Source: JAJPHI01 sp035541875
GTDB lineage: Bacteria; Desulfobacterota; Binatia; Binatales; Binataceae
Assembly (NCBI GenBank): GCA_035541875.1
Contig: DATKML010000004.1
Coordinates: 28,348-92,347 of the forward strand
Direction: 5' to 3'
DNA length: 64,000 bases
Shown: positions 24,758 to 33,765 of the stretch, in pieces
Layout: each line of letters opens with the position of its first letter
Position numbering within the stretch: the stretch's first letter is position 1
Position numbers and translations under genes: made by a program
The notes under the pieces: generated by a model
What the model was told of the DNA's origin: nothing
Seen by the model: only the letters and a program-made list of their open reading frames with translations
Database searches by the model: none

Positions 24758-26013
24758 GATTCGCTCTGCGGATTCCCGGTGAAGGTCGGCACGATCGGGC
24801 TGCTGAACTCAACGAGCGACCGTTTGCCGTCTGGATCGAAGAACATAAAGAGCCCGCCGATACGGCTCGTCGGATCGCTCATCAGAGCCGTAAGGCGATC
24901 GGTCTCCCAGACGGGGCTCGTCGCTTCGAGGTAGAGATCGACGCTCTCGCCCGGCCCAATCGGACGGTTCGGTTGGACGGTCAATCCGGCGGGGGCGATC
25001 AACTCAGCCGGATAATCCGGATCGGGCTTGCGCACCGCGCTATTGAGAAAGCGGAGATTGGCAGTCGTGAACTCGCCGAGTGTGATCGGCTGATAGCGAT
25101 GATTCGTTACACGTACGCGGAACTGCACCGTCCGTCCCGGCACTAGGTAGGTCGTCGTCTGCGGTGTGACAGTAATATTCGCCGGAGGCTCGTCGAGCGG
25201 AGGCGCTTTCGTCTGATGGGATTGCAGGGGAATCGTCACCGGATTCGCGAGACTCGTGATGGAGAGCGCCACGATTCCCACAACGACTGAGGCTGCGAGC
25301 ATCACCGCCGCCATCATCCGGTCACTGCGCGTGATCAGCTTATCGCCCTCGCCCGCCTGAACTGCCTCATAACGGGGAATCAAGAGGGGCTTGCGGAGCC
25401 AGTAAACCAGCCATACGACCGCTAACAGGACCCATACAAGGTGCCACGTGATGACATGGCGCAATCCGTAGGTGGCAAGGTTTAGTCGTTTTCCAGTGAG
25501 CGTCGTGATCCAGTCGTCGAAACTAGCGGCGTTGCCCGTCACCGTCACCCACTGGCCCGGACCGAGAATCGCGCCGGCTTCGAGCACGTCGAGCATCGGA
25601 TGGACGTGATAGCGGCCCGGAATGCGGCCGCGCAGCACCACGCGGTACTCGTAATTGCCGCCAAGCTTCAGCGCCATCGAGGAGACGCCGTTAATGCCGT
25701 TCACGGAACTCTCAGCACGAATAAAGACCGGACCCGGCACACCCATATTGAGAAAGGTCAGCGTCTCGGGTGAGGGAATCTCGAGCGGCCAGCTCGACAT
25801 GATATGGAAACGGCCGGTGACGACGAGTTCCTGATTGACCGCGATCGTCTGTGCCGACCACTTGGTGTCGTACCACTGAATCGTTGAGAGGCGCAGCGAG
25901 GGCTCCTGCGCCCGCTCACCATGCGCAAACGCGACCGACGAACCCAGCACTCCGCACACTATCGCGAGGATCGAAATGGCGAAGAGCTTCGCGCTAATGA
26001 GTCGGGACTTCAT
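24754..26013 (-). CDS. pmoB: Copper membrane monooxygenase subunit B (PmoB/AmoB family)
   Basis: This 419-aa subunit carries the periplasmic cupredoxin domains. A signal peptide (1-30, ending AFA) leaves His31 as the mature N-terminus. His136 and His138 lie in YHVHPML. These three match the Cu_B ligands His33, His137 and His139 of Methylococcus pMMO. His70 in GRFHIM may match the monocopper-site ligand His72. Two helices at about 184-206 and 232-256 flank the second cupredoxin domain. Substrate could be methane, short alkanes or ammonia. The gene lies 7 bp after pmoA in the order C-A-B, then the fourth gene. Confidence 0.92.
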   Translation of the reverse strand: MKSRLISAKLFAISILAIVCGVLGSSVAFAHGERAQEPSLRLSTIQWYDTKWSAQTIAVNQELVVTGRFHIMSSWPLEIPSPETLTFLNMGVPGPVFIRAESSVNGINGVSSMALKLGGNYEYRVVLRGRIPGRYHVHPMLDVLEAGAILGPGQWVTVTGNAASFDDWITTLTGKRLNLATYGLRHVITWHLVWVLLAVVWLVYWLRKPLLIPRYEAVQAGEGDKLITRSDRMMAAVMLAASVVVGIVALSITSLANPVTIPLQSHQTKAPPLDEPPANITVTPQTTTYLVPGRTVQFRVRVTNHRYQPITLGEFTTANLRFLNSAVRKPDPDYPAELIAPAGLTVQPNRPIGPGESVDLYLEATSPVWETDRLTALMSDPTSRIGGLFMFFDPDGKRSLVEFSSPIVPTFTGNPQSES

Positions 26014-26020
26014 GAGTCGC

Positions 26021-26785
26021 TCAAATCTTCTTCAGCCAGGAGAATTGGCTGCGCACGAAGAGCCATCCCACACCGAGGAAAGTCATATACACGACGATCG
26101 ACATGAACCCAGCAAACGCGATCGAGAGATAGATTGGGTCCTGACCGAAAGTCCGCAGCGTGCCGCGATTGATAATCCGAATATATTCGGGCGTCCCGGT
26201 GCGGATGTAATGGAAGCCCTGCAGATCCGCTATCGACATAAGGGAGCCGTGCAGATTCACGGGCGCAAGGAACGGGGTAATCAACGGCCAGTTCCCGAGA
26301 TAAAACATCACGCCCCACAGGAAGCCACCGACGATACCCGTGATAAGAAGGCTATCGGTCAGCACGAGGATACAATCAATCGCGATACCCGAAGGAATTA
26401 GCGTCGCAGGCCAGATGAAGTTGAGCGGATAGTAGGCCCATCCGTGCATGTTGAGCGATCGGTTAATCCACTCCGCGGTGACGAGGCATAGCGTGAGCAG
26501 GGTCGCGGCGAAGGGCAGTCGGAAGCGCGCCCAGAAGATATAAACGAACGCCGCCGGCATCGCGAGTTCAACGACCGGCGTGAACGAAAGCCACCATCGA
26601 TTGTCTTTCCAATCGGCCCAGAAGTCCCAATCGCCCACGGTCAGCATCGTGACGACGTGATAGAGCGCCATCCCGAGGAAGAACAGGATGACCGCTACTA
26701 CTAGATCGAAGTGCCGATAGGCACGCTGTTGCGCCTCCGGACTTACCGTCGCTGGTTGGGTGCGGGCGCGCGGAGCAGCCGCCAT
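26021..26785 (-). CDS. pmoA: Copper membrane monooxygenase subunit A (PmoA/AmoA family)
   Basis: This 254-aa integral membrane subunit has about seven helices. The family motif GDWDFWADWKDNRWW is encoded at 26618-26635 by a stretch that differs by one base from the A189 forward primer commonly used for pmoA/amoA surveys. Other conserved blocks are NFIWPATLIPSGIAID and TPEYIRIINRGTLRTFG. It lies 21 bp after pmoC. Primary sequence alone does not separate methane, alkane and ammonia oxidisers; the surrounding acyl-CoA genes favour a hydrocarbon role. Confidence 0.93.
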   Translation of the reverse strand: MAAAPRARTQPATVSPEAQQRAYRHFDLVVAVILFFLGMALYHVVTMLTVGDWDFWADWKDNRWWLSFTPVVELAMPAAFVYIFWARFRLPFAATLLTLCLVTAEWINRSLNMHGWAYYPLNFIWPATLIPSGIAIDCILVLTDSLLITGIVGGFLWGVMFYLGNWPLITPFLAPVNLHGSLMSIADLQGFHYIRTGTPEYIRIINRGTLRTFGQDPIYLSIAFAGFMSIVVYMTFLGVGWLFVRSQFSWLKKI

Positions 26786-26806
26786 CGTTGATCTCGTCGC
26801 GGAGCG

Positions 26807-27646
26807 CTATGAAGCCTGACGCTCGAACTCCAGCGCCGGATCAGACGCGGGCCCTTTAGTGCCCTCGTAGGTCTGCGCCTTGCCCGTCGTCAGCTCGTAG
26901 AGGTAATCGCAAACCTGCATCAGCAGACCGCCGAGACCGAGGCCGGCCCACGCAAAGACGATGAACCACCAGTGCACAGGGGCGGCAAAACGCTCCTCAA
27001 GGATCCAGAAGCTATGCGCCCATTCGTTGAAGGCAACGACCGGCAGGAGCATGAAAGGTCCGGCAACCGCAATGACCCACGGAATCGAGTGACGCGCGGC
27101 GAAGCGAGGGAGGCGGGTACGTCCGTACAGGTAAGCGGCGATGCCCACGATGATGTAAATCGGGAAGGCCCAGTAGAAAAGGATGATGTGGCTCGGTGTG
27201 AAGGAGGTATCGCGCACGACGGTCTGATGCCAGCTCGCGTCTTCTTCGGCGAAGAAGCTCGCCGCCCAGAACACGGCAAAGACGTAAACCGCAATTAACG
27301 CCAGAAAGACGCCAAGGCGGCGTAGTTCTTCAGTGGAATCGAGCCGATCGAGATCGCGCGGTCGTGAGAACCAGATATAACTCCAGATACCTGCCGCGGC
27401 GACTCCTTCGAGCGCAAACTGGCTGAAGAGCAGATTCATCCAGTACTGCTGGAATTCCGGGGACATCGCGTCGAGTCCCATGCTCCAGGCGTACTTCTGC
27501 TGGTATAGACGCGCAGCGATCATCAGGATGGTGATAACGCCGCTTAACCCCGCGACAAGGCTGGGGCTAATCCATCGGCTCGCGCGCTTGATTTCCGCTT
27601 GCGACGCCGCGTCGCCGATTTTGCTGGTGTTTACGAGTGATGCCAC
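26807..27646 (-). CDS. pmoC: Copper membrane monooxygenase subunit C (PmoC/AmoC family)
   Basis: This 279-aa protein is read from GTG 27646, chosen because AGGAGG lies seven bases upstream; the frame is open to 27706. Both metal-ligand groups of PmoC are present: Asp136, His140 and His153 (D-x3-H-x12-H, the Cu_C site) and Asn207, His211 and His225 (N-x3-H-x13-H, the Cu_D site). This supports an active enzyme. Six to seven membrane helices are visible. It is the first gene of the pmoCAB operon and has a plausible promoter upstream. Confidence 0.93.
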   Translation of the reverse strand: MASLVNTSKIGDAASQAEIKRASRWISPSLVAGLSGVITILMIAARLYQQKYAWSMGLDAMSPEFQQYWMNLLFSQFALEGVAAAGIWSYIWFSRPRDLDRLDSTEELRRLGVFLALIAVYVFAVFWAASFFAEEDASWHQTVVRDTSFTPSHIILFYWAFPIYIIVGIAAYLYGRTRLPRFAARHSIPWVIAVAGPFMLLPVVAFNEWAHSFWILEERFAAPVHWWFIVFAWAGLGLGGLLMQVCDYLYELTTGKAQTYEGTKGPASDPALEFERQAS

Positions 27647-27711
27647 TTCGCCCCTCCTCGAAAGAAATCGCGGCTTGGACAAGGAAATGCGGCACCGCGA
27701 ATCCATCTCGA

Positions 27712-27740
27712 CTTATATTACCGGGCCCCCGATAACGCAA
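27712..27740 (-). promoter_or_regulatory. pmoC: Candidate sigma-70 type promoter of the pmoCAB operon
   Basis: On the minus strand TTGCGT and TATAAG are separated by 17 bp, about 65 bp before the pmoC GTG. The -10 matches the consensus at five of six positions and the -35 at three. It lies in the 190-bp divergent gap to the beta-propeller gene. Confidence 0.4.
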
Positions 27741-27836
27741 ACTTGACCTTTGCACCCGCGCTACGCGAAAGTGCGGCTGAATAGCTGGAGCAGACGAACG
27801 TTCTACGATCTCTTGCGCCTGGGGAGGGCGAAAGTA

Positions 27837-29432
27837 ATGGCAGATACATCAAATCGCTATAGCGGACCGGTGGCCAAGGTCGCCCCCGGATGGAGTTGCA
27901 CTCGTGTGACGGCCCCGAGCGCGCTTTTTGGCGCCAACGGGATGCGGATGGGACCCGACGGCCTGCTTTACGTCGCTCAGGCCTTCGGCAGCCAGATCAG
28001 TGCCGTCGATCCCAAAAGCGGCGCGGTGACCGTAATCAGTCCTAAGGGTGGACCCATCGTCGCACCGGACGATCTCGCCTTCGACTCCAAAGGAGTCCTA
28101 TATGCCACCGAGGTGATGAGCGAGCGGGTTTGCGCGCGTAGCCCAAACGGTGACGTCCGGATTATCGCGGACGGTGTGACTGCTGCTAACGGCGTGACCG
28201 TCCATAACGATCGTATCTTCATGGATGAGTGTCGTCCGGGCGGTCGGATGTGGGAACTCTTTCCCGACGGCAGCGCCCCGCGCTTGATCGCCGATAATCT
28301 GCCGCTGCCCAACGCGCTACGGCTCGGACCAGACGGCAATATCTATTTCCCGGTGCTGGGCGAAAACGCGATCTGGCGCGTCCCGGTGGGGGGCGGCACG
28401 CCCGAGCCCTTTATCAAGGATCTTGGCTTGCCGACGGCGGTCAAAATCAACAGTAAGGGCGAAATCGTCAGCACCCAGGGAGCTACCGGCGAGATCCTCA
28501 AGATCGATATCCAGAGCAGGACCAAGCGGGTCCATGCGAAGGTTCGCTCCGGTATCGATAACCTCGAAGTTACCACCGACGACCGAATCTTTATCTCGCA
28601 CTTCACCGACGGCGGTGTCGCCGAAATCATGGCCGACGGCAGCGAGCGGCGGCTGATTCAGCCCGGCTTCTGCGGACCCGCGGGCCTCGCTTGCAGCGGC
28701 GGGGTCCTTTACGCCTCCGACGGCATTAGTATGGCAGCGGTAAATCCGGACGGCTCGCACCATCGCGTCGGCATGATGTTCGATCATGAGTTCCCGGGCT
28801 TCGTACGCGGCCTGGCACCGGCGGCTGATGGTGGAGTGATCGTAACGACGGCGGTCGGTGATGTAACGACCTACCATCCGGTATCACACAAAATGACCGA
28901 GCATGCGAAGGGCCTGAATGAGCTCTACGGCGTGGCAGCCGGTCCCGGCGGAACGGTGATCGTTTGCGAAGGTGGAGCCGGACGCCTGCTCGTAATCGAT
29001 GGCAAGGAAATCAAGGTCGCAGCAACTGGACTGTCGCGACCAACCGGCTTGGCCGTAGCCTCCGATGGGTCCTGCTACGTCGCCGAATCGGGCAAGGGCA
29101 CGGTGGCCCACGTCAATGGTGGAATCAGCGAAGCTCTCGGCGGTCTCGATCGGCCGCATGGACTGGCTCTCTCGGGTGACGATCTCTTCGTGCTCGACGC
29201 CGGCACTCATGAGCTTATCTGCTTCTCGACCAAGACCCGCAAGCGCACGACCGTGGCGACTAATCTGCCCGTCGGAGCGCCTCCGGGCGTCGTACCGCAT
29301 GTCCTCTCGGGTATCGCGGGACTGTTGCCTGGCCCGGTCACGGCTTTTTCGGGACTCGCGCTCGGACCGGACGGCACGGTCTACGTTGCCGCCGACGCCG
29401 AGGGCAGTATCCTCGCCGTTCGCCGCGCTTAG
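27837..29432 (+). CDS. SMP-30/NHL-type beta-propeller protein
   Basis: This 531-aa protein is read from ATG 27837 behind GGGGAGGG; the frame extends to 27750 without support. It consists of repeated propeller blades with a GPDGxLYVA-like pattern (GPDGLLYVAQAFG, SKGVLYATE, GPDGNIYFPV, SDGSCYVAES, GPDGTVYVAADA). Such folds include SMP-30/gluconolactonases and Vgb-type lyases. There is no signal peptide, so it is cytoplasmic. It is divergent from the copper monooxygenase and 11 bp before a CoA transferase, with which it probably forms an operon. Confidence 0.75.
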   Translation: MADTSNRYSGPVAKVAPGWSCTRVTAPSALFGANGMRMGPDGLLYVAQAFGSQISAVDPKSGAVTVISPKGGPIVAPDDLAFDSKGVLYATEVMSERVCARSPNGDVRIIADGVTAANGVTVHNDRIFMDECRPGGRMWELFPDGSAPRLIADNLPLPNALRLGPDGNIYFPVLGENAIWRVPVGGGTPEPFIKDLGLPTAVKINSKGEIVSTQGATGEILKIDIQSRTKRVHAKVRSGIDNLEVTTDDRIFISHFTDGGVAEIMADGSERRLIQPGFCGPAGLACSGGVLYASDGISMAAVNPDGSHHRVGMMFDHEFPGFVRGLAPAADGGVIVTTAVGDVTTYHPVSHKMTEHAKGLNELYGVAAGPGGTVIVCEGGAGRLLVIDGKEIKVAATGLSRPTGLAVASDGSCYVAESGKGTVAHVNGGISEALGGLDRPHGLALSGDDLFVLDAGTHELICFSTKTRKRTTVATNLPVGAPPGVVPHVLSGIAGLLPGPVTAFSGLALGPDGTVYVAADAEGSILAVRRA

Positions 29433-29443
29433 CTGAGGCGACG

Positions 29444-30709
29444 ATGCCGCAAGAGATCAGGCTGGAAGAGCTCGACTTTGGCGGCATCGTCCGTCCCGGC
29501 GATCAGATTATCTGGGCACAGGGCGCCGGCGAGCCGTCGGCGCTCGTCGAGAAACTGCTCGAACAACGCCATCGGATCGGCCACGCAGAGGTTTTCTGCG
29601 CAGGCGTTCGCTCACGCCGCACAGTGACTCTCGAACATACTGATACGCTTAGCTTCAGCAGCTTCGGTGCGATGGGGAATCTGCATGCGCTCTCGCGTGC
29701 CGGACTGCTGCGAGTCCTCCCGACCCATCTTTCGCAGGTCAGCGGCTACTTCGCGCGCGGCGATCTCCGGGTTGCTGTCGTATTGGTGCAGCTGAGCGAA
29801 CCAGATGATGCCGGCAACTACAGTTTCGGGCTGGCCAACGATTTCCCGCAGGCCGCGATCGCCAAGGCCCGGGTCGTAGTTGCAGAGGTTAACGATCAAC
29901 TGCCTTGGACTTATTGCGACGGCACGATCGACCCAGCGCGTATCGACTATGTGGTGCGAACGTCGCGCCACCTGCCACAGGTCGAGCCTCAAACAGTTGG
30001 TGAGATAGAGCATCAGATTGCGACGCACGTCGCGCGCTATATCGAAGACGGGTCGACGGTGCAGATAGGTATCGGTGCGATTCCTGACGCAGTGATGGCG
30101 CTGATCGGTGACCGCCGGGATCTCGGCTTCCACTCGGGTCTAATCAACGATCGGGTCGCTGATCTGATGGAACAGGGCGTCGTGACTAACGCGCGCAAAC
30201 CAATCGATACGGGCATCACGACCGCGGCCTTGCTGGTAGGAACGGACAGGTTGTATCGGTTCGCGCACAAGAATCGGGTGATTCGGCTCTTCACCTACGA
30301 TCACACGCACAGTGCCCGAGTCTTGAGCCAGCTCGACAAGTTCGTCGCGATCAATTCCGCAATCGAGGTGGACCTTACCGGCCAGGTCAACGCCGAAGTC
30401 GCAAACGGCGAGTATATCGGCGGAACTGGCGGGCAAGGTGATTTCGTCCGGGGAGCCCAACTGGCGGCGCGGGGACGATCGATCATCGCGTTTCCATCGA
30501 GCGCCCGCGATGCGACAATCAGTAGGATCGTGCCGCGCCTGGCCGATGGAATCGTGACGACGCCACGCAGCGACGCCGATATTATCGTCACGGAATATGG
30601 CGCGGCCGAGCTAAAAGGAAGGTCGTTGGCCGAGCGAGCGATACGCCTCGCCGCGATCAGTCATCCGAATTTCCGCCCGATGCTCGAAGCCGAAGCGGCC
30701 AAGCTCTAA
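29444..30709 (+). CDS. Acetyl-CoA hydrolase/transferase family protein (4-hydroxybutyrate CoA-transferase-like)
   Basis: This 421-aa class I-type CoA transferase/hydrolase has IGIGAIPDAVMALIGDRRDLG, VEVD-like block NSAIEVDLTGQVNAE and GGTGGQGDFVRGA. At the spot where the family normally has a catalytic Glu (HSE), this protein has HSG with Gly232. The second homologue in the window, at 58129-59469, has Glu there. This may mean hydrolase-only or altered activity. It is downstream of the propeller gene with 11 bp between. Confidence 0.82.
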   Translation: MPQEIRLEELDFGGIVRPGDQIIWAQGAGEPSALVEKLLEQRHRIGHAEVFCAGVRSRRTVTLEHTDTLSFSSFGAMGNLHALSRAGLLRVLPTHLSQVSGYFARGDLRVAVVLVQLSEPDDAGNYSFGLANDFPQAAIAKARVVVAEVNDQLPWTYCDGTIDPARIDYVVRTSRHLPQVEPQTVGEIEHQIATHVARYIEDGSTVQIGIGAIPDAVMALIGDRRDLGFHSGLINDRVADLMEQGVVTNARKPIDTGITTAALLVGTDRLYRFAHKNRVIRLFTYDHTHSARVLSQLDKFVAINSAIEVDLTGQVNAEVANGEYIGGTGGQGDFVRGAQLAARGRSIIAFPSSARDATISRIVPRLADGIVTTPRSDADIIVTEYGAAELKGRSLAERAIRLAAISHPNFRPMLEAEAAKL

Positions 30710-30763
30710 GGGCGTAGAATCTAAGCAGCAAAGCAGCGCTCGCGAAAGTTAAATCGCGACGGT

Positions 30764-31543
30764 TTATCTGGAAAAGGTTGTGGGAGGCTCCGGATTGCCA
30801 AAGCCACCAGTCCCACCGTAAACACCAATTCCGATTGCGACGCCGCCGGCGGCTCCCAGTACCCCGATCGCAGCAATTGTCGCCGGTGAAGGAGAGAGGG
30901 GCATCATACCGCATGGTATCGTGGTCTTCTGCCCTTTCTTCACTGTTACGCTGGGTGCGTTCGGATCCCTGGTGTTTTTGACTTCGACCACGCCCTCATC
31001 GACGGAGACATCCGTATACTCGCGGCAGCCGCGGCGATCCTTGCGATCAACGTCGCGGTAATAATCGGTTTTATAATCGGTACCACGCGCGGCCGCTGAG
31101 GCATTGGGCGTGTATACCTGATAGTTGGGTGCATTACCGGGAGCGTGACGCACTACCGAGCGGAGCGAGCCAGCCAGAAGATTAACCGAAGTATCCGCTC
31201 GCGAGCCGTCAGGATTCAGCACGTCCTTATCCAAAACCACGTCGCTCGATTCCGTAAGCGCGAGCTGCGTACCATCGGACAGAGTAACAGTTACGTTGCT
31301 GGCTGGAGCGGTAACAATACGATCGCCGACCTGTACCGGATTACCGAAAACCGCACCCGCCGTCTTGCCCGCGTGAGTAATTGTTACTTTGCCCTGGATA
31401 GCACTGATCGAACCTACCGGCGCAGATGATTGTGCGTAAGCGGAAGCGGTCGCCAGGACAAGGAAAAGCAGAATGCAGGCCCAAGTACCGAACACAGCAC
31501 TTGCAGTTGTGCACTTACCGTTGCTCAAGATTCCGGCCGCCAT
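30764..31543 (-). CDS. Secreted FecR-domain protein
   Basis: This 259-aa protein has a signal peptide (to about 38, ending AYAQ). A FecR domain follows, with GSISAIQGKVTITHAG, VQVGDRIVTAPASNVTVTLSDGTQLAL and VNLLAGSLRSVV. A cysteine pair (CREY and PCGM) may form a disulfide, and the C-terminus has a Gly/Ala-rich hydrophobic helix near 217-240. No sigma factor or TonB receptor lies beside it, so it is not a FecIR pair. It may be a surface or scaffold protein as in many FecR-only genes. Confidence 0.78.
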   Translation of the reverse strand: MAAGILSNGKCTTASAVFGTWACILLFLVLATASAYAQSSAPVGSISAIQGKVTITHAGKTAGAVFGNPVQVGDRIVTAPASNVTVTLSDGTQLALTESSDVVLDKDVLNPDGSRADTSVNLLAGSLRSVVRHAPGNAPNYQVYTPNASAAARGTDYKTDYYRDVDRKDRRGCREYTDVSVDEGVVEVKNTRDPNAPSVTVKKGQKTTIPCGMMPLSPSPATIAAIGVLGAAGGVAIGIGVYGGTGGFGNPEPPTTFSR

Positions 31544-31593
31544 CCTCTACCCAACCCCACGCTCAGCATTCTGACGGTCTTTGCGACGTTGCG

Positions 31594-32838
31594 CTAGCCT
31601 ATAAATGACAGCCCGCGCGCAAGCTCTTCGAGGGTTCTACAGGGTATTAGGTAGTCAATAACCTTGCGGTAGGTCTCGATCGCACTATCTCCCGTACCCC
31701 ATCGCTCGATCGGTTCAGGATTAAGCCACAGTGTCATCCGGCATCGCCTACTCAGGTCACGCAGGAGATCAGCGCGGGCGGGGCGGCGGTTATTACGCCC
31801 ATCTCCAAGAATCACTAGTACAGTCGACGAATTGAAACGCCGTAGATGATCTCTGGTTAACTCGCCGAGCACGCGGCCGAAATCGGACCGAGCATAAAGG
31901 TCGAGGTTGGGCGTCATCACGAGATGGCCGCGCTCGAAGTCTGCCGACGCGATTCGATCGACATAGACGAAACTCCGCGCACGGCGAAAACAATCCGTGG
32001 CACCGGCAAGCAACTCGAGCATCAAAGAAGCCGCGAAATGGACCGAGCCCGAAATATCGGCCAGCGCGACTAGATCGATATGTTTGGGGCGGCGCGCCCG
32101 CATCTGCAGATCGATCAAGGCACCGCCGCGCTGGATCGATGCGCGCAACGTGCGGCGTAGATCGATCCGACCAGCTTTAGCGCGTCGCATCCGGCGACCG
32201 AGCCGCACGCGCAAACGTCGCTGCAATAATTGCAGAGTCTGACGCGCCTCGCCGTATTCAAGGGGTGTGTAATCGGCGAAGGGCGCTGTCTCGATGCTGT
32301 CGTGCGCGCCCGTGCCTCGCTCACCGGGCATAACGCTGGATTCGCGTCCGGCGGACGAATCTCGCTTCGCTGCTTTGCCGATCAGTTCGGCGGCCTGCGA
32401 TCCGCCAGCACGTTTCAGATCGCCAGCTTGGCGCCGTGCTTCCGAACGCGCTTGCGCGATAGTGCTCGGCGCATTTACAGTGCTGACCTGTCGTGCCGAT
32501 GCGCCTCGCGGGGTTGCGGCCGGCGGTACGGGATTCATTCCGGAACTATCGCCACGTCCGGTGCCGCTCAAGCCGATCTGTGCTCCGCGGCTCTGCCGGG
32601 ACAACCCTCTGCTGGTGGGTGAGACAAAGTACTCAGCGAAAACTTGATCGAAGCCCGGGCTATCGGCCTCATCCTTGATTAGCGAGGCGCGCAAAGCCTC
32701 GCGCATCCGCGCCGGTCGCAGGCCTGCGACGGTTACAGCCTGCATCGCGTCGAGCGATTCCGCCACGGAGATACGAACCCCGGCCTCGCGCAACGCGCCG
32801 ATAAAATCGATCAGGATTTCGCGCAGCGGCCGCGCCAT
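31594..32838 (-). CDS. CoxE-like VWA domain protein
   Basis: This 414-aa protein has an N-terminal helical part (FIGALREAGVRISVAESLDAM), a basic, Ser/Ala-rich middle and a C-terminal VWA domain whose metal motif is DISGSVHF. It matches the CoxE family, which pairs with a MoxR-type AAA+ ATPase. The partner lies directly upstream (32848-33756). In CO dehydrogenase clusters the pair helps mature the Cu/Mo site. No coxSML genes are in this window, so the client is unknown. Confidence 0.83.
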   Translation of the reverse strand: MARPLREILIDFIGALREAGVRISVAESLDAMQAVTVAGLRPARMREALRASLIKDEADSPGFDQVFAEYFVSPTSRGLSRQSRGAQIGLSGTGRGDSSGMNPVPPAATPRGASARQVSTVNAPSTIAQARSEARRQAGDLKRAGGSQAAELIGKAAKRDSSAGRESSVMPGERGTGAHDSIETAPFADYTPLEYGEARQTLQLLQRRLRVRLGRRMRRAKAGRIDLRRTLRASIQRGGALIDLQMRARRPKHIDLVALADISGSVHFAASLMLELLAGATDCFRRARSFVYVDRIASADFERGHLVMTPNLDLYARSDFGRVLGELTRDHLRRFNSSTVLVILGDGRNNRRPARADLLRDLSRRCRMTLWLNPEPIERWGTGDSAIETYRKVIDYLIPCRTLEELARGLSFIG

Positions 32839-32847
32839 CGGATTACG

Positions 32848-33756
32848 TTAGCGGCTACGTCCGATCATCGATGGAATCTTGCTCTCTGCGACGGTCCGAT
32901 CATCTTCATGCTTGAGCAAAAGACCAAGTGTCGCGCGGACCGCGGGCGTATCAATCTCTTCGACACCCAAACGCACCAACGCGCGAGCCCAATCGAGAGT
33001 CTCGGCAATCGACGGCGACTTGCGGAGCTCCATCTTGCGGATCACATTGACCAATCGCGCAGCTTCGAGGGCGAGCTTAGCTGATAGCTCCGGCACCTTA
33101 AGCTCGATAATTTTCCGCTCCTGTTCGATTCCCGGAAAATCGATAAAGAGATGCAGGCACCGGCGCCGCAACGCCTCTGACAGTTCGCGTGAGCGATTCG
33201 AGGTGAGCACAACGATTGGTCGCTCGGCAGCACGCAGCGTCCCCAGTTCCGGCACACTGACCTGAAAATCCGATAGCGCTTCGAGCAGGAACGCCTCGAA
33301 CTCCTCATCGGCCTTGTCGATCTCATCGACCAGAAGCACTACTCGCCGCGACGCCAGCATCGCCTTCAGCAAAGGCCTTTCGAGTAAATATTCCCGCGAG
33401 AAGATATGCTCCGAAAGTTCCTCCCAGCGAAGCCCTTCATGCTCGCCCGCCTGCAGGCGCAGCAACTGTTTTTGGTAGTTCCACTCGTAGAGCGCGCGGG
33501 CTTCATCGAGTCCCTCGTAGCATTGCAATCGCACGAGAGCAGTATCGAGCATCGTTGCGATAACCTTGGCGATCTCCGTCTTGCCGGCGCCCGCTGGACC
33601 TTCGATCAGGAGTGGCTTCTCCAGCGCGAGTGCGAGAAAAATCGCGGTCTCGGTCCGCTCATTGGTGATGTAATTCGCCTGGCGCAATCCCGCGCTGACG
33701 AATTTCTGGGTGATCTCCACAGCAATGAGGATCGTTGCACGATCCTGCACAGTCAA
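32848..33756 (-). CDS. MoxR family AAA+ ATPase (CoxD-like)
   Basis: This 302-aa ATPase has Walker A GPAGAGKT at 53-60, Walker B LLVDEIDKAD near 139 and the sensor-1 stretch VLTSNRSRELSEALRRRC. MoxR proteins act as chaperone-like remodelers that work with VWA proteins such as the CoxE homologue encoded 9 bp downstream. They typically assemble metallo-enzymes. The gene is 9 bp after the uracil-DNA glycosylase stop. Confidence 0.87.
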   Translation of the reverse strand: MTVQDRATILIAVEITQKFVSAGLRQANYITNERTETAIFLALALEKPLLIEGPAGAGKTEIAKVIATMLDTALVRLQCYEGLDEARALYEWNYQKQLLRLQAGEHEGLRWEELSEHIFSREYLLERPLLKAMLASRRVVLLVDEIDKADEEFEAFLLEALSDFQVSVPELGTLRAAERPIVVLTSNRSRELSEALRRRCLHLFIDFPGIEQERKIIELKVPELSAKLALEAARLVNVIRKMELRKSPSIAETLDWARALVRLGVEEIDTPAVRATLGLLLKHEDDRTVAESKIPSMIGRSR

Positions 33757-33765
33757 TGAGCCCGA

